A DNA stretch of 64,000 nt from Orrella daihaiensis (lineage in GTDB: Bacteria; Pseudomonadota; Gammaproteobacteria; Burkholderiales; Burkholderiaceae_B). Under the pieces are notes generated by a model that saw only the letters and a list, made by a program, of their open reading frames with translations, searched no databases and was not told where the DNA came from. Positions within the stretch are counted from its first letter, which is position 1, and every line of letters begins with the position of its first letter. Below are positions 25,774 to 34,504 of the stretch, piece after piece. The translations under genes and the position numbers were made by a program. The DNA lies in the NCBI RefSeq assembly GCF_022811525.1, contig NZ_CP063982.1:1488001-1552000 (forward strand), read 5' to 3'.

Positions 25774-26985
25774 ATGACGGCTCATCCGGTTTATCTTGAC
25801 TACTCGGCTACCACCCCGGTGGATCCGCGCGTGGTTGACAAGATGGTGCCTTGGCTCTACGAGCACTATGGCAATCCGGCATCGCGTAGTCATTCATTTG
25901 GTTGGGAGGCTGAGGAGGCTGTGGAGCAGGCACGTGCTGATGTGGCTGCGCTAGTTAACGCCGATCCTCGCGAAATCGTTTGGACGTCAGGTGCGACTGA
26001 GTCGAACAATCTGGCGATCAAAGGGGCAGCCCACTTTTACGCTGAGCGAGGCAAGCATGTCATTACGGTCAAGACCGAGCACAAAGCGGTTTTGGATCCA
26101 TGTCGTGAGCTTGAGCGCGAAGGTTACGAGGTGACATACCTTGATGTCATGGAAAATGGGTTGGTTGATCTTGAAGTGCTCAAGGCAGCGATACGGCCAG
26201 ACACGGTCGTGGTTTCCGTGATGTTCGTCAATAACGAGATTGGGGTGATTCAGCCCATTGAAGCGATTGGCGAGATCTGTCGTGAAAAGGACATCATTTT
26301 TCATGTCGACGCTGCACAGGCAACAGGTAAGGTCGAAATTGACCTACAGCATCTGAAGGTCGATCTGATGTCCTTCTGTGCCCATAAAACTTATGGTCCA
26401 AAGGGCATTGGCGCTCTGTACATTCGTCGCAAACCACGGGTACGTATCGAAGCACAAATGCATGGTGGTGGGCATGAGCGGGGGTTTCGCTCGGGCACCT
26501 TGGCAACTCACCAGATCGTTGGCATGGGCGAGTCATTTCGTTTGGCCAAGTTGGAGATGAAAACCGAAAACGAACGTATTCGTATGTTGCGTGATCGCCT
26601 CTGGAAGGGCATCTCCGAGATCGAAGAGGTCTATCTGAACGGTGATCTAGAGCAGCGCGTGCCTCACAACCTGAATGTCAGTTTCAACTACGTTGAAGGT
26701 GAATCGCTCATCATGGCGGTCAAGGAACTCGCCGTCTCCAGTGGATCGGCTTGTACCTCTGCGAGTTTGGAGCCGTCTTATGTTTTAAGGGCGCTAGGCC
26801 GTAACGACGAACTAGCCCACAGTTCAATCCGATTCACACTTGGCCGTTTCACGACTGAACAAGATATTGATTTTGCGGTTGATCTACTGAAGCGTCGAGT
26901 CGATAAGCTGCGTGATATGTCGCCATTGTGGGAAATGGTCAAAGAAGGCGTGGATCTTGATTCTGTCCAGTGGGCTGCACATTAA
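25774..26985 (+). CDS. iscS: Cysteine desulfurase IscS
   Basis: PLP enzyme that takes sulfur from cysteine and passes it to IscU and other acceptors such as tRNA thiolation enzymes. The 403-aa protein has the PLP lysine K205 (CAHKTYGPKG) and the persulfide-forming C327 in the flexible loop SSGSACTSASLEPS. Both positions and the length match characterised group I desulfurases. It follows iscR by 55 bp and precedes iscU by 33 bp. Confidence 0.98.
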   Translation: MTAHPVYLDYSATTPVDPRVVDKMVPWLYEHYGNPASRSHSFGWEAEEAVEQARADVAALVNADPREIVWTSGATESNNLAIKGAAHFYAERGKHVITVKTEHKAVLDPCRELEREGYEVTYLDVMENGLVDLEVLKAAIRPDTVVVSVMFVNNEIGVIQPIEAIGEICREKDIIFHVDAAQATGKVEIDLQHLKVDLMSFCAHKTYGPKGIGALYIRRKPRVRIEAQMHGGGHERGFRSGTLATHQIVGMGESFRLAKLEMKTENERIRMLRDRLWKGISEIEEVYLNGDLEQRVPHNLNVSFNYVEGESLIMAVKELAVSSGSACTSASLEPSYVLRALGRNDELAHSSIRFTLGRFTTEQDIDFAVDLLKRRVDKLRDMSPLWEMVKEGVDLDSVQWAAH

Positions 26986-27018
26986 TTTGTTGGACTGTCA
27001 GCAAAGGAGATAAACATC

Positions 27019-27402
27019 ATGGCTTACAGTGAAAAAGTTCTAGATCATTATGAAAACCCGCGCAATGTGGGTTCTTTTAGCAAAGACGACGGAAACATTG
27101 GCACGGGCATGGTGGGTGCACCAGCGTGTGGTGATGTCATGAAACTGCAAATTCGTGTTAACGATAGCGGTATCATTGAAGACGCCCGTTTCAAGACTTA
27201 CGGTTGTGGTTCGGCAATCGCCTCGAGTTCGTTGGTTACAGAATGGGTAAAGGGCAAGACTTTGGATCAGGCGCTTGAAATCAAGAACTCGGCAATCGCT
27301 GAAGAACTTGCTTTGCCGCCGGTGAAGATTCATTGTTCAATCCTGGCTGAAGACGCTATCAAGGCGGCAGTCAAGGACTACAAAGACAAGCACGGAAGTT
27401 GA
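27019..27402 (+). CDS. iscU: Iron-sulfur cluster scaffold IscU
   Basis: Scaffold on which [2Fe-2S] and [4Fe-4S] clusters are assembled from IscS-derived sulfur. All ligands are present at the standard positions: C37, D39, C63, H105 and C106. The HscA-recognition motif LPPVK spans about residues 99-103. Length 127 aa is exact for the family. It has a GGAGA ribosome site just before the ATG. Confidence 0.98.
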   Translation: MAYSEKVLDHYENPRNVGSFSKDDGNIGTGMVGAPACGDVMKLQIRVNDSGIIEDARFKTYGCGSAIASSSLVTEWVKGKTLDQALEIKNSAIAEELALPPVKIHCSILAEDAIKAAVKDYKDKHGS

Positions 27403-27418
27403 ACTGGAGTTTGACGTC

Positions 27419-27742
27419 ATGGCTGTGACATTAACCGCACAAGCGGCCCAGCATATCGAAAAGTATCTGCAAAAACGCGGTAAGGGACTCGGTTTACGTC
27501 TTGGTGTGCGCACGACTGGCTGCTCAGGCATGGCCTACAAACTCGAATACGTCGATGAGCAGCACGATGATGATCAAGTGTTTGAGAGTCACGGGGTCAA
27601 AGTATTTGTTGACGCCAAAAGCCTGTCCTATATCGACGGCACGCAGCTTGACTATGCCAAGGAGGGCTTGAACGAGGGGTTTAAGTTCTCCAACCCCAAC
27701 GAGAAAGCCACGTGCGGTTGCGGCGAGTCGTTTACGGTCTAG
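27419..27742 (+). CDS. iscA: A-type iron-sulfur carrier IscA
   Basis: Carrier that receives clusters or iron and passes them to apo-proteins. The 107-aa protein has the three conserved cysteines C35 (TGCSGM), C99 and C101 (CGCGESF). It lies 16 bp after iscU and 4 bp before hscB. The operon context supports IscA over ErpA or SufA. Confidence 0.97.
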   Translation: MAVTLTAQAAQHIEKYLQKRGKGLGLRLGVRTTGCSGMAYKLEYVDEQHDDDQVFESHGVKVFVDAKSLSYIDGTQLDYAKEGLNEGFKFSNPNEKATCGCGESFTV

Positions 27743-27746
27743 TGAT

Positions 27747-28277
27747 TTGAGTCAAGCAGATCATTTCGAGCTATTTGGCCTGGCTCGAGGTTTTGAGGTT
27801 GACCCTCTAGACCTCGAGCAGCGTTGGAAAGAGCGTGCTTCGGCCGTTCATCCTGATCGATTTGCCAACGCATCGGAGTCAGAAAAACGTGTCGCCATGC
27901 AGTGGAGTGCCGCAATTAATGAGGGTTACCGGGTATTACGTGACCCATTAAGGCGTGCACAGTACCTATGCGAGCTTGCGGGTCATCCCGTTGAAAACCA
28001 GTCCAGTGGTGCCATGGATGTTGTTTTTCTTAGTCAGCAGATGCAGTGGCGCGAAATGCTTGAGGATATTCGAGCCAGCGCTGACGCAGACGCGCTAAAG
28101 GGTCTTGCCGCTGATATTGAAGCGGATCGGCAGCGGCGAGAAGCTGATACGGCCAAGCTCATTGCCAAGCAACAATGGGGTGAAGTCGTAGAACGCCTAC
28201 GCGAGTGGATGTTTGTTGAGAAATTCTTGGAAGAGATTGTCAGTACGCAACGCGCCTTAAAAACACAAAACCTATAA
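27747..28277 (+). CDS. hscB: Fe-S co-chaperone HscB (J-domain protein)
   Basis: J-protein that brings IscU to HscA and stimulates its ATPase. The N-terminal J domain carries the HPD motif in AVHPDRFANAS, and the C-terminal helical bundle binds IscU. The start is TTG at 27747, only 4 bp after the iscA stop and without a clear Shine-Dalgarno, so translation probably depends on coupling to iscA. Length 176 aa is normal. Confidence 0.94.
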   Translation: MSQADHFELFGLARGFEVDPLDLEQRWKERASAVHPDRFANASESEKRVAMQWSAAINEGYRVLRDPLRRAQYLCELAGHPVENQSSGAMDVVFLSQQMQWREMLEDIRASADADALKGLAADIEADRQRREADTAKLIAKQQWGEVVERLREWMFVEKFLEEIVSTQRALKTQNL

Positions 28278-28299
28278 ATCGTAGAAACGGATTCAAAAA

Positions 28300-30156
28300 A
28301 TGGCCTTGTTGCAAATTGCCGAGCCAGGGCAAAGCCCAGTGCCCCACCAGCGAAAATTAGCGGTTGGGATTGATCTAGGTACGACTAATTCGCTAGTGGC
28401 CGCTGTTCGGCACAGTGTGGCGGAGGTCTTGCCAGACCCGCGAGGCCACGTTTTAGTGCCATCGGCTGTACTCTATACGGCACCCGATGCTGTGTTGGTA
28501 GGGCATGATGCAGTCGAGCAACAGGAGCGCAGGCCACTAGATACCCTGGTGTCGGTTAAGCGATTAATGGGCAAGTCAGTTTCTGATGCGATCGCAAGTG
28601 GTATGCCTTATGCGTTTGAAGAAATGGGCAACAGTGTCGCGATCGTAACGGAACACGCCACTGTCACACCGGTTAAAGTCGCCTCCCATATCCTGAAGCA
28701 CCTGCGCACGCTCGCCGAGCAGACGCTCGGCGATGATCTGGTTGGTGCCGTCATCACGGTGCCTGCGTACTTTGATGATGCACAGCGGCAGGCTACGCGT
28801 GATGCCGCACGCCTGGCCGGGTTGAATGTGCTTCGGCTCCTGAATGAGCCAACAGCGGCTGCGATTGCATACGGCCTGGAAAATAGCGCTGAGGGGATCT
28901 ACGCTGTATACGACCTTGGTGGGGGTACGTTTGATTTTTCATTGTTGAGATTAAGCGCAGGCGTTTTTGAAGTGATTGCCACGGGCGGCGATACCGCCTT
29001 GGGCGGTGATGATTTTGATGAGGCAATTGTCGCGCATGTCATCGAGCAAATAGGTGTGACCGAACTCAAACCCCAGGAGCATCGTCACTTGCTCGTGGCT
29101 GCACGGTCGCTGCGCGAGTCATTGACCGAGCAGGCCCAGGCAACGGTGACCACGGGGTTATCAGGCGTGCTTGGCTCAATGAGTTTGGCGAGGGAAGAGT
29201 TTGAAGCCCTGGCAAAGCCCTTGGTACTTCGCACGCTGGCCTGTGCTGAGCGTGCGCTTGATGATGCTGGCAAGGATGTCGCTGCGGTACAAGGCGTGGT
29301 GATGGTCGGTGGCGCGACTCGCATGCCGATCGTGCAGCGAATGGTGGCCGAGTATTTCCATCGCGAACCGCTGGTTAATTTGAACCCGGATGAGGTGGTG
29401 GCGCTCGGTGCTGCACTGCAGGCTAATCTTTTAGCTGGCAATCGTCATCCAGGCGAGGATTGGTTGTTGCTTGATGTCACACCCTTGTCTCTAGGTCTCG
29501 AGACGATGGGTGGGTTGGTTGAAACCATCATCCCTCGAAACAGCACCATCCCAGTGGCTCGTGCGCAGGAGTTCACGACATATCGTGACGGTCAGACTGC
29601 TTTGGCTTTACACATCGTTCAGGGTGAGCGTGATCTGGTCAATGAATGCCGCTCTTTGGCTAGGTTTGAGTTGCGTGGTATCCCGCCAATGGTTGCCGGT
29701 GCTGCACGCATCCGAGTCACGTTTCAGGTTGACGCTGACGGTCTACTAAACGTGACGGCTCAGGAGCAATCAAGTGGCGTCATGGCCGAAATCACGGTTA
29801 AGCCATCACATGGCTTGAGCGATGAGCAAATCGCCACGATGCTCAAAGACAGCGTGGCGCAAGCGAGCCACGACGCGATGGTGCGCATGATTCGGGAAGA
29901 GCAGGTTAAAGGGCAGCAATTAATTGAAACAACCGAAGCAGCACTAGCTGTCGATCGCGATCTCCTGTCTGATCAGGAACAACAGGCGGTTGTGGCGCAT
30001 ATCGAGCAAGCGCGGGCGGCGATGGATTCAGATGACCTCGAACACGTTCGCGAGGCTGTGAGGGCGCTGTCGGCAGCAACCGATGATTTTGCGGCACGAC
30101 GCATGGATCGCAGCATTCGCAAAGCACTTTCAGGCAAGTCCTTAAATGAGCTCTAG
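28300..30156 (+). CDS. hscA: Fe-S assembly chaperone HscA (Hsp70 family)
   Basis: Specialised Hsp70 that releases clusters from IscU in an ATP-dependent way. The 618-aa protein starts its ATPase domain at VGIDLGTTNS and has YDLGGGTFDFSLL, GGDDFDE and the VGGATRMP segments. The interdomain linker LLLDVTPLSLGLE and the substrate domain follow. Length and position between hscB and fdx separate it from DnaK. Confidence 0.97.
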   Translation: MALLQIAEPGQSPVPHQRKLAVGIDLGTTNSLVAAVRHSVAEVLPDPRGHVLVPSAVLYTAPDAVLVGHDAVEQQERRPLDTLVSVKRLMGKSVSDAIASGMPYAFEEMGNSVAIVTEHATVTPVKVASHILKHLRTLAEQTLGDDLVGAVITVPAYFDDAQRQATRDAARLAGLNVLRLLNEPTAAAIAYGLENSAEGIYAVYDLGGGTFDFSLLRLSAGVFEVIATGGDTALGGDDFDEAIVAHVIEQIGVTELKPQEHRHLLVAARSLRESLTEQAQATVTTGLSGVLGSMSLAREEFEALAKPLVLRTLACAERALDDAGKDVAAVQGVVMVGGATRMPIVQRMVAEYFHREPLVNLNPDEVVALGAALQANLLAGNRHPGEDWLLLDVTPLSLGLETMGGLVETIIPRNSTIPVARAQEFTTYRDGQTALALHIVQGERDLVNECRSLARFELRGIPPMVAGAARIRVTFQVDADGLLNVTAQEQSSGVMAEITVKPSHGLSDEQIATMLKDSVAQASHDAMVRMIREEQVKGQQLIETTEAALAVDRDLLSDQEQQAVVAHIEQARAAMDSDDLEHVREAVRALSAATDDFAARRMDRSIRKALSGKSLNEL

Positions 30157-30210
30157 GGCTGCTTGACTGTCTTTGCCCACATTGAAGAAATTACAATTGG
30201 AATACCTCTC

Positions 30211-30552
30211 ATGCCTAAACTGACCATATTGCCACATCCTGAGGTTTGTCCTGAGGGTGCCGTGATTGAGAATGTGCCAAGCGGTGAAAACATTTGTCGC
30301 GTACTGCTTGATCACGATATCGAGATAGAGCATGCCTGTGAATTGTCGTGTGCATGCACCACTTGTCATGTCATTATTCGCCAAGGTTTTGATTCGCTCG
30401 AAGATGCAACGGATGCCGAAGAGGATTTACTAGATCGTGCCTGGGGCTTGTCACCAACCTCCCGTCTGTCTTGTCAAGCCAAAATAGCCCAGGAAGACTT
30501 GACGATAGAGATCCCACGGTACACGATTAACCACGCCCGAGAAAACCACTAA
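30211..30552 (+). CDS. fdx: [2Fe-2S] ferredoxin of the Isc system
   Basis: Adrenodoxin-type ferredoxin that supplies electrons for cluster assembly on IscU. The 113-aa protein has ligands C43, C49, C52 and C88, plus the extra C47 usual in Isc ferredoxins (HACELSCACTTCH). The ATG at 30211 gives the family N terminus MPKLTILPHP; the open frame extends 48 bp further upstream without homology. iscX, which follows fdx in some operons, is not found here. Confidence 0.96.
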   Translation: MPKLTILPHPEVCPEGAVIENVPSGENICRVLLDHDIEIEHACELSCACTTCHVIIRQGFDSLEDATDAEEDLLDRAWGLSPTSRLSCQAKIAQEDLTIEIPRYTINHARENH

Positions 30553-30584
30553 ACTCGGGTCATCACGACTCGGGGGGAATCAAA

Positions 30585-31376
30585 GTGCGTCCAAATACGG
30601 TGAAAGAGCGTCTGCTCAAGGGTGAATCGATTGTCAATGGTTGGTTAGGTATTCCATCATCCTTGTCAGCAGAAATTCTGGGTTTGTCCGGTTTTGATAG
30701 TGTCACGGTCGATCTGCAGCATGGCATGATCGCGTTTGATGCTGCGTTGCCAATGCTGCAGGCACTGTCAGCGACTGCAGCCGTTCCTTTGGTGCGTGTC
30801 CCTTCAAATAATGGGCCACAAATCATGTCGCTATTGGATGCTGGTGCTTATGGGGTGATTTGTCCCATGATTTCGACCGCCGACCAAGCAGCCGCGTTCG
30901 TGAGTGCCTGCCGCTATCCGCCTAAAGGAGATCGCTCATTTGGTCCTTCGCGTGCAATCCTATACGCTGGTGATGATTACTATCAGCATGCCAACGACAC
31001 TATCTTGACCTTGGCGATGATCGAGACACAGCAGGGCCTCGATCATCTCGATGAAATTCTGGCGGTTGATGGCCTTGATGGAATCTTTATTGGTCCGAAT
31101 GACCTGAGCTTAGCGCTTGGGCAGGCACCGAGTTCCGAGCCCAGGGCAGATGTGGTGGTCAAAGCCATTGCGCATATCCTTGCCCGAGCTCAGGTTCATG
31201 GGAAGATCCCAGGGATATTCTGTTCTTCCGGTGAGGCCGCAGCAATGCGACTAGAACAAGGCTTCAAGTTTGTTGTGCCTGGTAACGATGCAAATATCCT
31301 TAAGCAAGCGGCGGTGGCAGCTGTACAAATTGCTCGCTCCCAAGGTACCGGAAAAACCGGTGGTAGTGGATATTGA
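30585..31376 (+). CDS. HpcH/HpaI-family class II pyruvate aldolase
   Basis: Metal-dependent TIM-barrel aldolase of the HpcH/HpaI family, 263 aa. By family alignment the base is H46 (DLQHG), the substrate arginine R71, and the metal ligands E147 (MIETQQG) and D173 (GPNDLS). Known members cleave 2-keto-3-deoxy-glucarate, -rhamnonate or 4-hydroxy-2-oxo-heptanedioate to pyruvate plus an aldehyde; the substrate here is not decided by sequence. GTG start at 30585 behind a G-rich ribosome site. It follows fdx by 32 bp and precedes a hydroxypyruvate isomerase gene by 41 bp. Confidence 0.88.
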   Translation: MRPNTVKERLLKGESIVNGWLGIPSSLSAEILGLSGFDSVTVDLQHGMIAFDAALPMLQALSATAAVPLVRVPSNNGPQIMSLLDAGAYGVICPMISTADQAAAFVSACRYPPKGDRSFGPSRAILYAGDDYYQHANDTILTLAMIETQQGLDHLDEILAVDGLDGIFIGPNDLSLALGQAPSSEPRADVVVKAIAHILARAQVHGKIPGIFCSSGEAAAMRLEQGFKFVVPGNDANILKQAAVAAVQIARSQGTGKTGGSGY

Positions 31377-31417
31377 CGCGGTATTCGTTATGAAACCCAT
31401 CTCACGAAAGGATCGTT

Positions 31418-32206
31418 GTGAGTATTAAACTTTCAGCAAATCTTGGGTTCTTATGGTCCGAGCTTCCCTTGATAGAGCGAATTGACAAAGCTGCTCAAGC
31501 TGGGTTCAAGGCAATTGAGTTGCATTGGCCCTACGACACGCCGCCAGCGCAGGTGGCTGCGGCGTGTGAAGCCCATGATTTGACATTGCTGTCTGTTAAT
31601 ACGCCTCAAGGAGACGTCAGTGCCGGCGACGCAGGGCTGGCTGCTCAAGTTGGCCGAGAAGCTGAGTTCAAATCAGCGTTTGAAATGTCTCTGGCTTGGG
31701 CATTGACCGCTGGCGCAACAAAAATCCATGTACTGCCTGGTATGGCAACCCCAGCGAACGCAGATGCCGCTCGCGAAACGTTCGTCTCCAATTTGCAGTG
31801 GGCTGCAGACCTGGCAGCTAATGAAAGTGTCACGATTTTGTTGGAAGCCTTAAATCATCGTGACAAACCGGGGTATTTCTACCACACGCAAGCGCAATCG
31901 AATTCGATCCGGGTGCAGACTGGCCGGGAAAATGTCAAATTAATGTTTGATGTCTATCACGTTGGCGTGACAGAGGGCGATGTGCTGGTTAAGCTGGAAC
32001 ACTACTTGCCAGTCGTTGGTCATATCCAGATTGCTGCGGTGCCTTCGCGTCGTGAGCCCGATGAGGGTGAGATCCGATATGAAGCCATCTTCAAGCGGCT
32101 TGAAGAGCTCGGTTTCAGCGGGTGGATTGGCTGCGAGTACAAACCGAGGGGTAGCGTTCAAGCCGGGCTTGGTTGGGTGCAGGCCATGGGCCTGCACCTA
32201 GGGTAA
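31418..32206 (+). CDS. hyi: Hydroxypyruvate isomerase-family protein
   Basis: TIM-barrel sugar-isomerase-like enzyme (AP endonuclease 2 superfamily), 262 aa, that interconverts hydroxypyruvate and tartronate semialdehyde in the named family. It shows the Hyi N terminus KLSANLGFLWSELPLIERI and the conserved LLEALNHRD and FDVYHVGVTEGD segments, with E142 and the Asp/His metal ligands visible. GTG start at 31418 with an AAAGGA ribosome site. An OtnI-type 2-oxo-tetronate isomerase is the main alternative. It converges with lysS with 13 bp between the stops. Confidence 0.85.
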   Translation: MSIKLSANLGFLWSELPLIERIDKAAQAGFKAIELHWPYDTPPAQVAAACEAHDLTLLSVNTPQGDVSAGDAGLAAQVGREAEFKSAFEMSLAWALTAGATKIHVLPGMATPANADAARETFVSNLQWAADLAANESVTILLEALNHRDKPGYFYHTQAQSNSIRVQTGRENVKLMFDVYHVGVTEGDVLVKLEHYLPVVGHIQIAAVPSRREPDEGEIRYEAIFKRLEELGFSGWIGCEYKPRGSVQAGLGWVQAMGLHLG

Positions 32207-32219
32207 TACACCAAACGAT

Positions 32220-33746
32220 TTAGTTGTGATCCTCGCGGCGCAGGTGCGGGAACAAGATCACATCACGGATGCTAGCACTATCAGTCAGAAGCATAATCAA
32301 GCGATCGATTCCGATGCCACAGCCGCCTGCGGGTGGCATCCCGTACTCCAAAGCCCTAATGTAGTCATCATCAAAGTACATCGCCTCTTCATCGCCCGCA
32401 TCTTTAGCGGCAACCTGTGCGTGGAATCGGGCTGCTTGATCTTCGGGGTCATTAAGCTCTGAGAAGCCGTTGGCTAACTCTCGGCCAGCGATAAAGAGTT
32501 CAAACCGTTCTGTGATTCCCGCCCGGGTGTCAGACTGCCTGGCCAGGGGCGATACCTCAACCGGGTAATCGATGATGTAGGTTGGTTCCCACAGCAGATG
32601 CTCGGCAACTTCTTCAAACAAAGCAAGCTGCAGGGCGCCCAGGCCGGCATTGAGCATGGCGGGTGAATTTAAATCAACTTTTAACGCCTCCAAAGCCTGG
32701 CGCAAATAAATGACGTCATCAAGTGGTTTGCCTTGATAAGCCGGTGCATATTTTTCAATGGCCTCGACGATGGTCAAGCGCGCAAAAGGCTTACCCAAAT
32801 CAAGTTCACGTTCTTGGTAGACCAGTTTAGTGGTTCCAGACGTACGCTGTGTCACTTCACGCAGCAAGGTTTCAGTGAAGTCCATTAACCATTGATAGTC
32901 CGTATAGGCGGCATAGAATTCCATCATGGTGAATTCGGGGTTGTGCCGGGGGCTGACACCCTCGTTACGGAAATTGCGGTTGATCTCAAACACTCGTTCA
33001 AATCCACCCACTAACAAGCGCTTCAGATAGAGTTCGGGCGCGATACGCAAAAACATTTGCATATCCAGTGCGTTGTGATGGGTTTCAAACGGTTTTGCGG
33101 TGGCACCGCCCGGAATCGCCTGAAGCATCGGCGTTTCAACCTCGAGAAACTCGTGCTCCACCATCAATTCACGCATGGCGGCGATTGCCTTGCTGCGCAA
33201 CTCGAACGTCTTGCGCGTGTGCTCGGTCACGATCAGGTCAACGTATCGTTGGCGATAACGTAGCTCCTGATCGGCCATGCCATGAAACTTGTCAGGTAAA
33301 GGGCGCAGCGACTTGGTGAGTACTCGCGCCCGACTGGCATGAACAGAGAGCTCGCCTTTGTTGGTTTTAAAAATTATGCCTTCAATGGCCAAGATGTCGC
33401 CCAGATCCCAATGTTTGAAGGACTCGTAATGGTCCTCGCCCAAAGTTCCCTTGTCCAGATAGATTTGAATCCGTCCGGTGCTATCTTGCAATGTTGCAAA
33501 GCTCGCTTTCCCCATGACGCGCTTTAGCATCATGCGTCCTGCGATCTTGACTTCATGGTTATGCTCGGCAAGCGCTTCTTTGGTTTGCTCGTCATACAGA
33601 AAATGAAGCACGCCTGCCCGATGGGTCGGTTTGAAATCGTTGGGGAATGCGGGACCCTGATCGCGCAGGCGAGCTAATTTCTGGCGACGCTCGGCAATCA
33701 AATGGTTCTCGTCTACCGGTGCGGGGTCTGTGGGTGTGGTGTTCAT
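32220..33746 (-). CDS. lysS: Lysine--tRNA ligase (class II)
   Basis: Charges tRNA-Lys. The 508-aa protein has an N-terminal OB-fold anticodon domain (KIAGRMMLKRVMGKASFATLQD) and the class II core, with motif 2 around NRNFRNEGVSPRHNPEFTM and motif 3 GCGIGIDRLIMLLTD near the C terminus. Its ATG overlaps the stop of the upstream SDR gene by one base (TGATG), so the prfB-SDR-lysS genes are one transcription unit. Confidence 0.97.
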   Translation of the reverse strand: MNTTPTDPAPVDENHLIAERRQKLARLRDQGPAFPNDFKPTHRAGVLHFLYDEQTKEALAEHNHEVKIAGRMMLKRVMGKASFATLQDSTGRIQIYLDKGTLGEDHYESFKHWDLGDILAIEGIIFKTNKGELSVHASRARVLTKSLRPLPDKFHGMADQELRYRQRYVDLIVTEHTRKTFELRSKAIAAMRELMVEHEFLEVETPMLQAIPGGATAKPFETHHNALDMQMFLRIAPELYLKRLLVGGFERVFEINRNFRNEGVSPRHNPEFTMMEFYAAYTDYQWLMDFTETLLREVTQRTSGTTKLVYQERELDLGKPFARLTIVEAIEKYAPAYQGKPLDDVIYLRQALEALKVDLNSPAMLNAGLGALQLALFEEVAEHLLWEPTYIIDYPVEVSPLARQSDTRAGITERFELFIAGRELANGFSELNDPEDQAARFHAQVAAKDAGDEEAMYFDDDYIRALEYGMPPAGGCGIGIDRLIMLLTDSASIRDVILFPHLRREDHN

Positions 33747-34504
33747 CAGGCGTGATCTCGTATATCGTCGAGCAATTTTTTACCAAAGCTGTCGCTTTCA
33801 AGAAACTTGAGCGTGGCTTTGGCGGTGTTGGTGGCGTCGGCCAATGCACCTTGGCTATGCATGTCTTCGAAGCGGCCAACAGATGGGAATTTTGACTTAG
33901 GCGTTTGCCGTATCTGCTGTTGCATGCCAGTGTCAATAACCCCGGGCGCCAGAGAGCAAACGCGCAGATGGTTGTGATCCTCGGTGTGTACGACCTCGGC
34001 ATAGCGGTCCATGGCCGCCTTGGTGGCACAGTAAACGCCCCAGCTACCGGTGGGTCTGCGCCCGGCGCCTGACGATATCAGCATGACCCGACGGTCTGCA
34101 CAATGTTCGGTGGCGGCAAGAAAATACCCGGTCAAATAGATGGGGGCAACGATATTGACATCGAACGCTGTGCGTATCGCTGCGAGGTTTAATAGCTGAT
34201 TTGCTGGTTCAATCGGCGCGACGATGCCCGCATTGTGAATCAAACGGCAGTTTTGATGATGAGGTGATTCGGATAGGACTTTGCTCATTTGTTCAGCGGC
34301 TTGTTCAAGTGCTGAAGCATCGACCAGATCCACCAGAATTTCTGTCAGCATAGTGCCACTGGTTTGTGCGAGATCCTGCAGGCCAGGAACCGTTTGACGA
34401 CTAAGTGTCACCACATGGCCGCCGCCTTGGGCTAGTTCGTGAGCCATGGCGTAACCAAGTCCTCGGGTGACACCGGTCACAATAGTAAGTGGTCCTGGCT
34501 TCAT
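33746..34504 (-). CDS. Short-chain dehydrogenase/reductase
   Basis: Classical SDR oxidoreductase, 252 aa, cytoplasmic. It has the NADP-type Rossmann motif TGVTRGLG near residue 10, NAG (HNAGIV), the catalytic Ser (ISSGAG) and the YxxxK motif YCATKAAMD. The sequence resembles the sepiapterin/benzil reductase-like branch, but the substrate is not predictable. It sits between prfB and lysS with ATGA and TGATG overlaps, an odd metabolic insertion in a translation operon. Confidence 0.85.
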   Translation of the reverse strand: MKPGPLTIVTGVTRGLGYAMAHELAQGGGHVVTLSRQTVPGLQDLAQTSGTMLTEILVDLVDASALEQAAEQMSKVLSESPHHQNCRLIHNAGIVAPIEPANQLLNLAAIRTAFDVNIVAPIYLTGYFLAATEHCADRRVMLISSGAGRRPTGSWGVYCATKAAMDRYAEVVHTEDHNHLRVCSLAPGVIDTGMQQQIRQTPKSKFPSVGRFEDMHSQGALADATNTAKATLKFLESDSFGKKLLDDIRDHA

